Both the position numbers and the translations under genes were made by a program. A stretch of DNA of 64,000 bases. Source: Streptomyces rubellomurinus (GTDB lineage: Bacteria > Actinomycetota > Actinomycetes > Streptomycetales > Streptomycetaceae). The DNA is taken from contig NZ_JZKH01000025.1 in NCBI RefSeq assembly GCF_000961885.1, positions 27,855 to 91,854 on the forward strand, given 5' to 3'. The stretch's first letter is position 1, and each line of letters opens with the position of its first letter. The notes below the pieces were generated by a model. The model was not told the DNA's origin and ran no database searches. It saw only the letters and a program-made list of their open reading frames with translations. Positions 32,242 through 41,153 of the stretch are shown in pieces.

Positions 32242-35200
32242 ATGACCACGGCCACGGCCCCGCGGACCGTCCCGACCCTCGGCGAGGTCGTCCGGCAGCT
32301 GCCCGGGTGGCTGCGCGAGCACGTGTGGTCCGCCGTGACCGGCGCGGTGGCCGGCGGCGTGATCGGCTACGTCGTGAACGTCCTCCTGATCGCCGTCCGC
32401 TACGGCGGCTGGCGGAAGGTGCCGCACGGGGCGCCGGCCACCAGCCACGGCAACTTCTTCCAGGGCGCGCTGTTCTGGGGCCTGCTCACCACCGTGCTGT
32501 TCGGCGTGTTCGGCTACTGGCACGCCGTCGGCACCGCCCGCTTCCTCGCCGACCTGCGGGCGCTGCCGCGCACCCTCGCCGCGCTGGTCCGCGGCGACCG
32601 GGCGTCCGGCGTCCACCTGCTGTGGGGCGCGGCGGTCGCGCTGCTGGCCGCCCAGATCGTCCCGCCCGCGGCCGGTGCGGTGCTCGCCGTCGGCGTGCTC
32701 GCCGGCGCGCCGAGCGTGCTCGGCAGCATCGTGTCGACCTTCCTGCGCCGGGTCTGGTCGGCGGTGGTCAAGCAGGTCGCGCCGACCCGCCACCACCGCA
32801 TCACCGGGGTCACCGGCATGACGGTGGGCATGCTCGGCTCCGCCGCGTCGCTGGTCGCCGCCGCCTTCGTCACCGACACCGCCGCCAAGTTCGTCCTGGC
32901 CGCAGTGCTCGCGGCGGCCGCCGTCCTGCTCGCCACCACCCGGACGCGCCCGCCCGCCACCGCCTGCCTGCTGCTGGTCGGTGCCGTGCTGGTCCTGCAC
33001 GGGATCACCGACGCCGTGCCGGCCCGCGCCGACGACGGTGGATCGCTCGAGTGCAAGCTCCAGGGCCGGTCCTGGCTGAGCTGCACCGGCAGCGGCACGG
33101 TGCTGCGGTACTCCGCGGCCGGGGCGGCCGCGGCCGGCCTGGGCGGCGTCCTGGGCTCGTTCCTCGGCCACCTCGCCGGCTCCCTGGCGGGCGGGCCGGG
33201 CACGGGCGGCCCGGACGAGGAAGGCCCGGGCACCGGCGGCCCGCACGGCGACGGCGACGGCGACCGTGACCGCGACGGCGACGGCGGCGCGCCGTGGCAG
33301 CCCCAGGCGCAGCCGGCCCTGACGCCGGGCGACCGCCGGGCGATCAACAACTGGATCCAGGGGCTGCTGGACGACCCGGCCTTCCAGCGCTGGTGCGCCA
33401 CCCACCCCGGCTTCACCGGGCCGCCCACCGACGCCGAGTTCAACCAGTACCTCAACTGGCGCCGCGCGCAGGGCATCGCGGACCCGGCGCTGACCCTGCC
33501 CGGCGCGCGGGCGGACCTCCCGGTGGACGCCGGCCCGCTCCCGCCGCTCCCGCCCCCGGACCCGCTCCCGCTGCTGCCGGACCTGCCGCCGGGCCCCGAA
33601 CCCCTCGACGCCGGGCCCGCCGGGGACGACCAGCCCCCGCCCGACCAACCCCCGGCCGTCGCTCCCGCTCCCGCAGCCGCGGCGCCCGCGCCCGACCCGG
33701 CCCAGGCGATCCGGGACCGGCTCGCCGCGCTCGACGGCGCCAACATGTACGACCCCTCGTTCTGGGGCCAGTTGCAGGCCCTCCACGAGAGCGTCGACCC
33801 CGCGCAGGGCCTGACCCCCGACCAACTGCAGACCGTCCAGCAACTGGAGGCGATGGTCCCCAAGGCCGACGAGACCGGGAACGAGCAGCGGGAGACGATC
33901 CGCAACGCGGGCATGGACGCGCTGCAGGCCGCCGAGGCGCGGGGCAGCCAGGCCGACCGGGACTACACCGACTACCTGCACCAGCTGGCCGCCACCGAGG
34001 CCCGCGAGAACTACCTCGGCAACCTGATCGACCACCTCCCGCCCGGCCAGTTCGAGATGGCCAACCGCGTCCTGCAACAGATCGAGAGCGGCGCACCGGG
34101 CACGGACACGGCGGGCGCGCTGCGGCAGCTGACCACCGCCCTGGTCGGCCAGGCCCAGGGCCGCTCGGAGCGGGAGGCGGCGGACGCCGAGCTGGAGGCG
34201 GCCGCGGCCGAGGCGCACGAGGCCGCCGCGGTCGGATGGCAGCACGTCGCCATCGCCGGGGAGCTGCTGCTCGCCCCGTTCGCGGTGCCGCTGACCGCCG
34301 CCGGCGCCGCCGGGCTCGGGGCGTTCATGGTCGGCCGCAACGCCGTCCAGGGCTTCGGCGTCGGGTACGAGGAGGGCGGGTTCACCAAGGGCCTGCTCGG
34401 CATGGCGAACGCGGTGCTGCCGATCAACACCCTGCAGGCCGCCTACCAGGCCACCATCGGCCAGGTCGTCGACCCCAACAGCGCGGACCCGCACGCCGGT
34501 CGGCTCGGCATCGCGCTCGCCTTCGTCCAGGACCTCGGCAACGCGGTCGGGCTGCACTCGCTCGGCCTGCAGAACATCGGGCCGGCGGCGGCCGACGCCG
34601 TCAAGGAGACCCCGGTCCTGAGCCGGCTGTCCGGGGGCCAGCCGCCGCCCGGCCCCGTCCCCACCGCCACCGCCGCCACCGACGCCGCCTTCCTCGCCGA
34701 ACAGGCCGCCGGGCGGAAGGCGGCCGACGAGTTCCAGCAGATGGCCGCCGACCTGCGGGCCCTGAAGGCGGCGGGGGCGAGCCCGGACGAGATCGCCGCG
34801 GCCCAGCAGGCGCTGAAGCAGAAGGTCGTCGAGCTCAACTCCCTCTACCAGGGCAAGGCCAGCCTGAAGACCGCGGTCAAGGAGATCCAGGGCCAGTACG
34901 CCGAGGTCATCAACCCGGTGCTGGAGAAGGCCCGGGTCGACACCGTCGACGCCCTCAACGCGCAGGGCTGGCGCAGGGGCGGACGCCTGCTGACCCCCGA
35001 CGACCTGACCGACCTGCGCAACGCCAAGAGCCTGGGTACCGTCGGGATGGACCGCGACCTGGCCCTGCAGCAGATGAAGTACCGCGAGACCCTCGCGCAG
35101 TTGGAGAAGGTCCCGCCCAACTCGGACCGGGCCGCGGAGCTGTACAAGCAGCTCAAGGACCTGAAGGCGCAGAACCAACTGACGCTCAACGGCGCGCCGG

Positions 35201-35865
35201 TGAGTGCCTCCAACGCCAACGAGGCGTTCGACCAGGCGTACGGCAAGGCGTACGCGAACGCCACCGGTGGCCAGGACGCGAAGCAGGCGCTGCAGGCCGT
35301 CACCCAGAGCAAGCACCCGGAGGCGTACCAGGACCTCCCGGTGCTCAAGAACGACGCCCTCGGCTATCCGCCCGACCCCAAGTGGGCCGCGCAGACCGGG
35401 TCGGTGACCACCTACAAGACGTTCATGAACCCGCACGACCTGAGCCCGGGCAGCGCGCTGCAGGAGACCGCCCGGGGCGTGGCCAAGGACATCTCCACCA
35501 AGCTCGAACCGATGATGTACTACTACCAGGGCGCGGATCCCGGCGCCTACCAGCGGGTCCTGGACATGAAGGCCTTCCTGGGCGACTGCGGCAAGGGCGT
35601 CTACACCCCCACGCAGATGGAGCTGCTGTCCCAGCAGAAGTTCGGCACCTCGATCAACGGCCTGGCCCAGCAGGTCGATTCGAACCTCACGGCCTTCGTC
35701 CAGTCGCACGGCGCGGCGCAGCCCGCGTTCCGTTCCCTGCCCGGCCCCGGCCTGAGCGAGCTCGGCGGGCACGTCGCGCAGGCGGCCGGCGGGCAGGCCG
35801 GGAACGTGCTCAAGGGCGTCGCCTCGGGCCCGGCGCGCGGGGAGAAGCCGGCGGAAGGAAAGTGA
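32242..35865 (+). CDS. Giant 1207-residue membrane-anchored protein, function unknown
   Basis: N-terminal 320 residues contain about seven transmembrane helices ('AVTGAVAGGVIGYVVNVLLIAV', 'GLLTTVLFGVFGYWHAV', 'LVAAAFVTDTAAKFVLAAVLAAAAVLL' and others), with a Cys pair in 'LECKLQGRSWLSC'. Then come an Asp/Gly-rich linker (DGDGDRDRDGDGG), a small domain ('RRAINNWIQGLLDDPAFQRWCATHPGF'), a Pro-rich linker, and a long helical region with Glu/Ala coiled coil ('SEREAADAELEAAAAEAHEAAA'). A second hydrophobic hairpin ('ELLLAPFAVPLTAAGAAGLGAFMVG') resembles spacers in polymorphic toxins. The C-terminal 450 residues are soluble and helix-rich. Its start is 1 nt after the upstream stop and its stop 3 nt before the next ATG. 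Confidence 0.72.
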   Translation: MTTATAPRTVPTLGEVVRQLPGWLREHVWSAVTGAVAGGVIGYVVNVLLIAVRYGGWRKVPHGAPATSHGNFFQGALFWGLLTTVLFGVFGYWHAVGTARFLADLRALPRTLAALVRGDRASGVHLLWGAAVALLAAQIVPPAAGAVLAVGVLAGAPSVLGSIVSTFLRRVWSAVVKQVAPTRHHRITGVTGMTVGMLGSAASLVAAAFVTDTAAKFVLAAVLAAAAVLLATTRTRPPATACLLLVGAVLVLHGITDAVPARADDGGSLECKLQGRSWLSCTGSGTVLRYSAAGAAAAGLGGVLGSFLGHLAGSLAGGPGTGGPDEEGPGTGGPHGDGDGDRDRDGDGGAPWQPQAQPALTPGDRRAINNWIQGLLDDPAFQRWCATHPGFTGPPTDAEFNQYLNWRRAQGIADPALTLPGARADLPVDAGPLPPLPPPDPLPLLPDLPPGPEPLDAGPAGDDQPPPDQPPAVAPAPAAAAPAPDPAQAIRDRLAALDGANMYDPSFWGQLQALHESVDPAQGLTPDQLQTVQQLEAMVPKADETGNEQRETIRNAGMDALQAAEARGSQADRDYTDYLHQLAATEARENYLGNLIDHLPPGQFEMANRVLQQIESGAPGTDTAGALRQLTTALVGQAQGRSEREAADAELEAAAAEAHEAAAVGWQHVAIAGELLLAPFAVPLTAAGAAGLGAFMVGRNAVQGFGVGYEEGGFTKGLLGMANAVLPINTLQAAYQATIGQVVDPNSADPHAGRLGIALAFVQDLGNAVGLHSLGLQNIGPAAADAVKETPVLSRLSGGQPPPGPVPTATAATDAAFLAEQAAGRKAADEFQQMAADLRALKAAGASPDEIAAAQQALKQKVVELNSLYQGKASLKTAVKEIQGQYAEVINPVLEKARVDTVDALNAQGWRRGGRLLTPDDLTDLRNAKSLGTVGMDRDLALQQMKYRETLAQLEKVPPNSDRAAELYKQLKDLKAQNQLTLNGAPVSASNANEAFDQAYGKAYANATGGQDAKQALQAVTQSKHPEAYQDLPVLKNDALGYPPDPKWAAQTGSVTTYKTFMNPHDLSPGSALQETARGVAKDISTKLEPMMYYYQGADPGAYQRVLDMKAFLGDCGKGVYTPTQMELLSQQKFGTSINGLAQQVDSNLTAFVQSHGAAQPAFRSLPGPGLSELGGHVAQAAGGQAGNVLKGVASGPARGEKPAEGK

Positions 35866-35868
35866 GCC

Positions 35869-37386
35869 ATGGACACCGAAGCCGCCCGTACCCAGGTCGT
35901 CGGTACCCGAGCCGCCGGTACCCGAGCCGCCGGAACCGAGGGCGTCGACGCCGGGACGCCCGACCGCTCCTCGCCGGGTGGCCTGGCCCGCACCATCCGC
36001 CTCGCGCGGGCCGAATTCGGGCCGCTGGCACGCCACTTGGACCTGCCCGCGCCCGGCGTGCTGTCGCCGCTCACCGACCTGGCCGCCCCCGGTCCCGGCT
36101 CCGGCCCCGGCGCGGACGCGGGCGCGGACGCGCCGGTCCGGGACGTCGCCGAACTGCTCCGGGAGTTCACCGAACTGCCCGCCTCCGTGGTGCGGATGGC
36201 GCTGCTCCCGCTCGCCGTCCCCGACCGGGTGGTGGACGCCCGCAGCGCCCTGTTCGACAGCGCCCCCACCCAGTGCCGGCTGTACGCCTCCCGTCGGTCC
36301 GAGGGCATCTTCGTCGGCCTGCGGCCCGCGCTCGACGGCGGGTACGAACTGCTCGCCCCGTTCGCGCCCCAGGACCTCGCCTGGTGGGTGCAGTTGCAGG
36401 TCCAGTTCTCCAGCGGGCAGCCGATGCCGCTGCCCGAGGAGGAGCTGACGGCCGAGCAACTGGCCTTCCTGCTGGTGCTGGTCGACGCGTACAAGACCGC
36501 GTTCTTCCGGTCCTTCGCCGGGCGGCGGACGGAGCCGGTGCCGGTCACCCTCTGCCTGCCGGACGTCCTGGAGGCGCAGGAGGACGCGCTGCGCATCGCC
36601 GACCGGCGGTGGATCAGCCACGCCGTCGCGGAGCTGTTCGCCTCCCAGCTGCACCCCGGCGGCCGGACCGGCGCGAGCCTGCCGCCCGTCACCGCGGCCG
36701 TCGCCGAACGGGAGCTGCGCCGCTACGAGGAGGCCGGCTACCTCGAACGGACGGGCACCGGCGATCCGCCGGCGTACGGGCTCGGCCTCAGCCTGGCGAC
36801 CTTCGCGGGCACCCTGTTCACCTGGATCAGCCTGCTCTCGCTGCACGACGTCCAGGTGGTCGGCCACGAGGCGGGCCGGCCCGTCGCGCAGGAGGACGTG
36901 GTCCTGTTCGTGGTGACCGAGCCGACCGTCTGGGCGCTGGTCAGCCAGGGCCTCACCCGGGCCCGCGAGGACTGGTCGGCCGTCCGCTTCGGGCTGCGGG
37001 CGCTCGGCGTGGTCGAGGCCTGCAACCTGGCCGACGAGTTCCTGCGCCCGATCCCGGACCTGACGCTGCCCGAGGAGGTCTACCTGCCGAAGGCGGCGGA
37101 CGCAGATGCGGCGGGGGAGACGGCGGCCGAACCGCGGAGCCGCGCGCCGGGGCTCCCGCCGTCCGGCCCGCCCGGCGCTCCCGCCTTCCGCCCCACCCAC
37201 CGCGTCCCGTCCGGCGGCATGTCCGCCTGGACGGCGCCCGACCCGGCGCTCACGGCGGTCACCCGGATCGACGCGAGGGTCGAGCTGCAGGTGCTGGAGC
37301 GGGCCGGGGACTGGGCGCACATCGTCTGCTCCAACGGCTGGTCGGCCTGGGTCGACGGCCGCCGGATCGAGGAGATCGGGACCTGA
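35869..37386 (+). CDS. Unknown protein with C-terminal SH3-like domain, partner of the giant membrane protein
   Basis: 505 residues, no signal peptide or clear transmembrane helix. A variable N-terminus with Gly-Thr-Arg-Ala-Ala repeats (from 15-bp DNA repeats near 35905-35935) precedes a globular helical domain ('VAELLREFTELPASVVRMALLPLAV...YELLAPFAPQDLAWWVQLQVQFSSGQ'), a winged-helix-like part ('VAERELRRYEEAGYLERTG') and 'FTWISLLSLHDVQVVGHEAGRPVA'. After a Pro-rich linker the last 60 residues ('DARVELQVLERAGDWAHIVCSNGWSAWVDGRRI') form a bacterial SH3-like barrel. It begins 3 nt after the giant gene, indicating co-translation. Role unknown. Confidence 0.7.
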   Translation: MDTEAARTQVVGTRAAGTRAAGTEGVDAGTPDRSSPGGLARTIRLARAEFGPLARHLDLPAPGVLSPLTDLAAPGPGSGPGADAGADAPVRDVAELLREFTELPASVVRMALLPLAVPDRVVDARSALFDSAPTQCRLYASRRSEGIFVGLRPALDGGYELLAPFAPQDLAWWVQLQVQFSSGQPMPLPEEELTAEQLAFLLVLVDAYKTAFFRSFAGRRTEPVPVTLCLPDVLEAQEDALRIADRRWISHAVAELFASQLHPGGRTGASLPPVTAAVAERELRRYEEAGYLERTGTGDPPAYGLGLSLATFAGTLFTWISLLSLHDVQVVGHEAGRPVAQEDVVLFVVTEPTVWALVSQGLTRAREDWSAVRFGLRALGVVEACNLADEFLRPIPDLTLPEEVYLPKAADADAAGETAAEPRSRAPGLPPSGPPGAPAFRPTHRVPSGGMSAWTAPDPALTAVTRIDARVELQVLERAGDWAHIVCSNGWSAWVDGRRIEEIGT

Positions 37387-37392
37387 AGCCCG

Positions 37393-38234
37393 CTACGGGA
37401 GTGTGAGGGTGGTCAGGGCGGTGGCCAGGACCGGCTGGTAGGCGGCCCAGTCGGCCTCCGGGACGGACAGGTAGACGGTGTACTCGTTGCCGTTCGGGGC
37501 CAGGAAGGACTGCGCGCCCAGGTGGGCCTGGTCGAAGGTGAACTCCCAGAAGGCGCCCGGGTTCCCCTGGAAGGTGTTGGCCCGCAGGCTGATCCGGGTG
37601 TAGCCGCCCTGTTGGACGAGCCCCTGCTCGGTCTGGCGGAAGCCGTCGACGGGGGCCTGGCCGGACGGGTTGGCGATGACGGTGAACCGGAGCACGTGGC
37701 CGCCGTTGTCCGGCGAGTAGTCGCCGGCGCCCATGCCGTTGTCGCTGTCCACTCGGCGCCCGGCCGCTGCGCCGGATCGGCGCGCAGCAGCGAGGCGATG
37801 ACCGGCGCGAGCGGACCGGCCCGAGGCGACGCGGGCTGCTGCCCCGGCTCCGGCGGCCGGCCCTCCACGGCCGCGTACAGTGTCGCGCCCAGTGACCACA
37901 GGTCCGCCTCGGGCCCGGGCGGACGGCCCGCGGCCCGCTCGGGCGCCACGTAGCCGGGGGAGCCGTCGAACGGCCCGGCCCCGAACGCGGCGAGCTCCGC
38001 CCGTCCCCGCTCCAGCACCACCCGCCCCGGCTCGACGCCCCCGTGCACCAGCCCCGACCCGTGCCCCCGGACGAGCCCGCCCAACACCCCGGCGCCGACC
38101 CGGGCCGCCTCGCGCGGCGCCAACGGCCCATCGGCGGCGATCACCTCGGCGAGGTCCGCCCATCGCCCATCGCAGCGCTCCAACCGTGCCTCGCCCCCTC
38201 GGCCAGTCTCCCGCCGGACGGCACGGCCGGCCAT
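37393..38234 (-). pseudogene. Remnant of a Ser/Thr protein kinase with N-lobe and linker lost
   Basis: Read leftward, the DNA encodes a kinase C-lobe ('EVIAADGPLAPREAARVGAGVLGGL', 'GSPGYVAPERAAGRPPGPEADLWSLGATLYAAVEG', 'LLRADPAQRPGAE') and then, in another frame, an extracellular tail of streptomycete kinases ('DYSPDNGGHVLRFTVIANPSG', 'NTFQGNPGAFWEFTFDQ') to a stop at 37393. The glycine loop and catalytic Lys are missing. HRD-K-N is HGG-E-R and DFG is AFG. The transmembrane helix and linker are absent, with a join and frame change near 37752. These are signs of decay by deletions. It ends 6 nt from the SH3-tailed gene and may once have belonged to that locus. Confidence 0.75.
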
Positions 38235-38339
38235 CGGGTGCCCGGCGTGACGTCCACTGTTTCCCGGTCGTTGAGGATGTCGGCCGGCCGCGAGACCACG
38301 CGGCCCGGTGGAGAGTGGCTGCGGGGAAGGAGACGGGTT

Positions 38340-38909
38340 GTGCGTACCGCACCCCACGTTCCTGGCGACTACAGCTCTGTCAGCGACCCCGAGCGGGCAC
38401 TGAAGTACGCGGTTCAGCACGTCGCGGGCGACCGCGCCGAGATCGTCGAGGGAGTCATCACCCCCAGGTCGCCGTCGTGGGCACACGAGTCCGCCGCCGA
38501 GGTCGTCCGCCGCCAACTCGGCCCCCGCCTGGAACAGCTCGACCTGGTGTCCGGCTCCGGCGACCTCGACCTGCCCGGCAGCGAGAACTGGTACGTCCCG
38601 GACCTGGCCGTCGTGCCCGCCGACCTCGCGGCGAAGACCGAAGGCGCACTGCTGCCCGATCAGACCCTCCTGATCGTCGAGATCAGTTCCCCTTCCCACG
38701 CGGACACCGACCGCGTCGTCAAGCGCCGTCGCTACGGCCAGTACGGCGCTCCGCTCTACCTCCTCGTCGACCGGCAGAACCGCGCCTGCACCCTGTACAG
38801 CGAGCCGACCCGGCTGGGCTACGCGGCGGAGAGCGGCCCGCACCCCTTCGGCGTGCCCGTGCACCTCCCGGCGCCGTTCGACCTCGACCTCGACACCACT
38901 CGCCTGTAG
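38340..38909 (+). CDS. Uma2-family (DUF820) PD-(D/E)xK nuclease-like protein
   Basis: 189-residue Uma2 protein, second of two in the window. 'AEIVEGVI' and 'ENWYVPDLAVVPADL' contribute acidic residues; 'LLIVEISSPSHADTDRVVKRRRYGQYGAPLYLLVD' gives the E-x-S-S and Lys positions; the end 'PVHLPAPFDLDLDTTRL' is typical of streptomycete members. GTG at 38340 follows GGGGAAGGAG. Only modest identity to the protein at 6629-7195 is apparent, so it is not a recent duplicate. Enzyme activity is unproven for the family. Confidence 0.88.
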   Translation: MRTAPHVPGDYSSVSDPERALKYAVQHVAGDRAEIVEGVITPRSPSWAHESAAEVVRRQLGPRLEQLDLVSGSGDLDLPGSENWYVPDLAVVPADLAAKTEGALLPDQTLLIVEISSPSHADTDRVVKRRRYGQYGAPLYLLVDRQNRACTLYSEPTRLGYAAESGPHPFGVPVHLPAPFDLDLDTTRL

Positions 38910-38926
38910 CCGGGAAGGCGGCTACA
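38905..38926. terminator. Bidirectional hairpin containing both stop codons
   Basis: TGTAGCCG (38905-38912) and CGGCTACA (38919-38926) form an 8-bp stem with a 6-nt loop. The TAG of the Uma2 gene (38907-38909) and the TAG of the opposing exporter (38922-38924) are both within the arms. Confidence 0.65.
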
Positions 38927-40988
38927 CCCGGGCGCTGTCCTTCGGGCGGGCGTGGGCGGGGAGGCCGTTGGTGAGGTCCTCGACGAGGAGGCGCCAGGCG
39001 ATGGCGGTGGCGGCGGTGCGCAGCTGGGGGCTGCGGGGGCGGCCGGCGTCGGCGTCGAGGCGGGCGTTGAGCCAGTCCGACCAGGCGCCGGCGAGGGTGC
39101 GGACCTCGCGGCTGCCGGCCTCGGTGGGGGCGAGGCGGTCGCCGTCGCGGGTGAGGAAGCCCTCGGCGGTCATCCGGTCGAAGACCGGTTCCAGCACCTC
39201 GGGCGGGACGCGTTTGCGGGCGGCGATGAGGTCCAGCGAGGCGTGGCCGACCGCCTTGGTGTGCCCGGCGACCTCCATCAGCGCCCAGGCGCCGGCGAGG
39301 TCGAGGCCGGTGTCGGCGGTGCCGACGATCGAGCGGACGGTGGTCAGGTCCACGCCGCGTACGATCTTGCAGACGGCGTACTCCAGGTGCGGGTCGGAGT
39401 CGCTGGTGGTCGGCTGCCCGAAGCCCTCGCCCATGTCGGTCGAGCCGGCCCGGGCGGTGTCGCGCAGCGGCACCTGCTTGAGGAACAGCGCGACCACCAG
39501 GCCGACCGCCGCCACCGGGATCGTCCACAGGTACACGGTGTGCAGGGCGTCCGAGTACGCCTGGACGATCGGCGCGGCCTGCTCGGCGGGCAGCTTGTGC
39601 AGCCCCTGCGGGCTCTCGGCGGCCTTGGCGAGGACGGCCGGGTCGGCGCCGGTGAGGCGGGCGGCGGTGCCGACGCCCTTGCCGAGCTCGGTCTTGAGGC
39701 TGTTGGCGTAGATGGTGCCGAACACGGCGGTGCCGAAGGAGCTGCCGATGGTGCGGAAGAAGGTCACGCCGGAGGTGGCGGTGCCCAGGTCGGTGTAGTC
39801 GACGGTGTTCTGCACGGCGATGGTGAGCACCTGCATGCTCAGCCCGATGCCGACGCCGAGCACGAACATGTACAGGGAGGCGAGGGCCGTGCCGGTGCCG
39901 GGCTCCAGCCGGGAGAGCAGGTAGAGGCCGACGCCCATCACGAGCGTCCCGGCGATCGGGAACAGCCGGTACTTGCCGGTCTTGCTGACCACGTTGCCGC
40001 TGGCGATCGAGGCGATCAGCAGGCCGATCACCATGGGCAGCATCCGGACGCCGGAGACCGTCGCCGAGTCGCCGTCCACGTACTGCAGGAAGGTCGGCAG
40101 GAAGGTCAGCGCGCCGAGCATCGCGAAGCCGACGATGAAGCTGAGCACCGAGCAGACCGCGAACACCGGGTTGCGGAACAGCCGCATCGGCAGCATGGGT
40201 TCGGCGGCCCGGGTCTCCGCCCAGCAGAACAGGCCGAGCGCCACCGCGCCGCCGACGAACAGGGCGACGATCACGCCGGAGCCCCACGCGTACTGGTTGC
40301 CGCCCCAACTGGTCGCCAGGATCAGGGCGCTGGCGCCGACCGAGACCAGCGCGATGCCCAGGTAGTCGATCACCGGCCGCACGGCCGAGCGGACCGAGGG
40401 GATGGTCCGGGCGGCGGCCGCGACCACCACGATCGCGATCGGCACGTTGACGTAGAAGGCCCAGCGCCAGGACAGGTGGTCGGTGAACAGCCCGCCCAGC
40501 AGCGGGCCGATCACCGTGGCGACGCCGAACACCGCGCCGATCGCGCCCTGGTACTTGCCGCGTTCGCGCAGCGGGATGACGTCGGCGATCAGCGCCATCG
40601 CGGTGACCATCAGGCCGCCCGCGCCGATGCCCTGGACGGCCCGCCAGGCGATCAGCAGCGTCATGTTGGTGGCCAGGCCGCACAGGAACGAGCCGGAGAT
40701 GAAGACGATCGCCGACACTTGGAACAGCAGCTTGCGCCCGTACAGGTCGCCGAACTTGCCGGCCAGCACGGTGGCGACGGTCTCGGCCAGCAGGTACGCC
40801 GTGACCACCCAGGACATGTGCGCGGCCCCGCCGAGGTCCGAGACGATGGTGGGCAGCGCGGTGCCCACGATGGTCTGGTCGAGGGCGGCGAGCAGCATGC
40901 CGAGCACGATGGTGCCGAAGACGACGTTGCGCTGCCGTACGTCCAGCACCGGCGGCGCGGACGGCTGGGGCTCGGTGGCGACTGTCAT
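38922..40988 (-). CDS. DHA2-family MFS multidrug exporter with C-terminal winged-helix domain
   Basis: 688 residues. Fourteen-helix drug:proton antiporter of the EmrB/QacA type: '[26 protein letters not shown]' (helix 1, Asp motif), '[15 protein letters not shown]' (motif A), '[48 protein letters not shown]' (motif C). After the last helix (about residue 525) an extra 150 residues include '[32 protein letters not shown]', a MarR-like winged helix. Such fusions occur in actinobacteria and may bind ligand or DNA. It is divergent from a second DHA2 exporter, 165 nt apart. Confidence 0.93.
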   Translation of the reverse strand: MTVATEPQPSAPPVLDVRQRNVVFGTIVLGMLLAALDQTIVGTALPTIVSDLGGAAHMSWVVTAYLLAETVATVLAGKFGDLYGRKLLFQVSAIVFISGSFLCGLATNMTLLIAWRAVQGIGAGGLMVTAMALIADVIPLRERGKYQGAIGAVFGVATVIGPLLGGLFTDHLSWRWAFYVNVPIAIVVVAAAARTIPSVRSAVRPVIDYLGIALVSVGASALILATSWGGNQYAWGSGVIVALFVGGAVALGLFCWAETRAAEPMLPMRLFRNPVFAVCSVLSFIVGFAMLGALTFLPTFLQYVDGDSATVSGVRMLPMVIGLLIASIASGNVVSKTGKYRLFPIAGTLVMGVGLYLLSRLEPGTGTALASLYMFVLGVGIGLSMQVLTIAVQNTVDYTDLGTATSGVTFFRTIGSSFGTAVFGTIYANSLKTELGKGVGTAARLTGADPAVLAKAAESPQGLHKLPAEQAAPIVQAYSDALHTVYLWTIPVAAVGLVVALFLKQVPLRDTARAGSTDMGEGFGQPTTSDSDPHLEYAVCKIVRGVDLTTVRSIVGTADTGLDLAGAWALMEVAGHTKAVGHASLDLIAARKRVPPEVLEPVFDRMTAEGFLTRDGDRLAPTEAGSREVRTLAGAWSDWLNARLDADAGRPRSPQLRTAATAIAWRLLVEDLTNGLPAHARPKDSARV

Positions 40989-41153
40989 GGGCTCAGCCTC
41001 GGCGGCGCACGGGCCGGTCGCGATCCGGTCGCGACCGGGTTCGGCCGTCCGGGTGAGGGGCCGGGCCCTGCCTGGCGGCGGCGTACGGGCGGGGCGACGA
41101 TGGGCCGAGCAGCACGCCCCCGCCCTCCGCGCCCTCCGCGAACAGGCTGCCCC

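Noticed and set aside
32242..37320. Long leftward open frame of 1701 codons opposite the giant membrane-protein gene
   Set aside because: It is the GC-rich shadow of the rightward genes: Gly/Ala/Val/Gln-rich, no domain, and no ribosome site. The rightward frames have transmembrane helices and domains.
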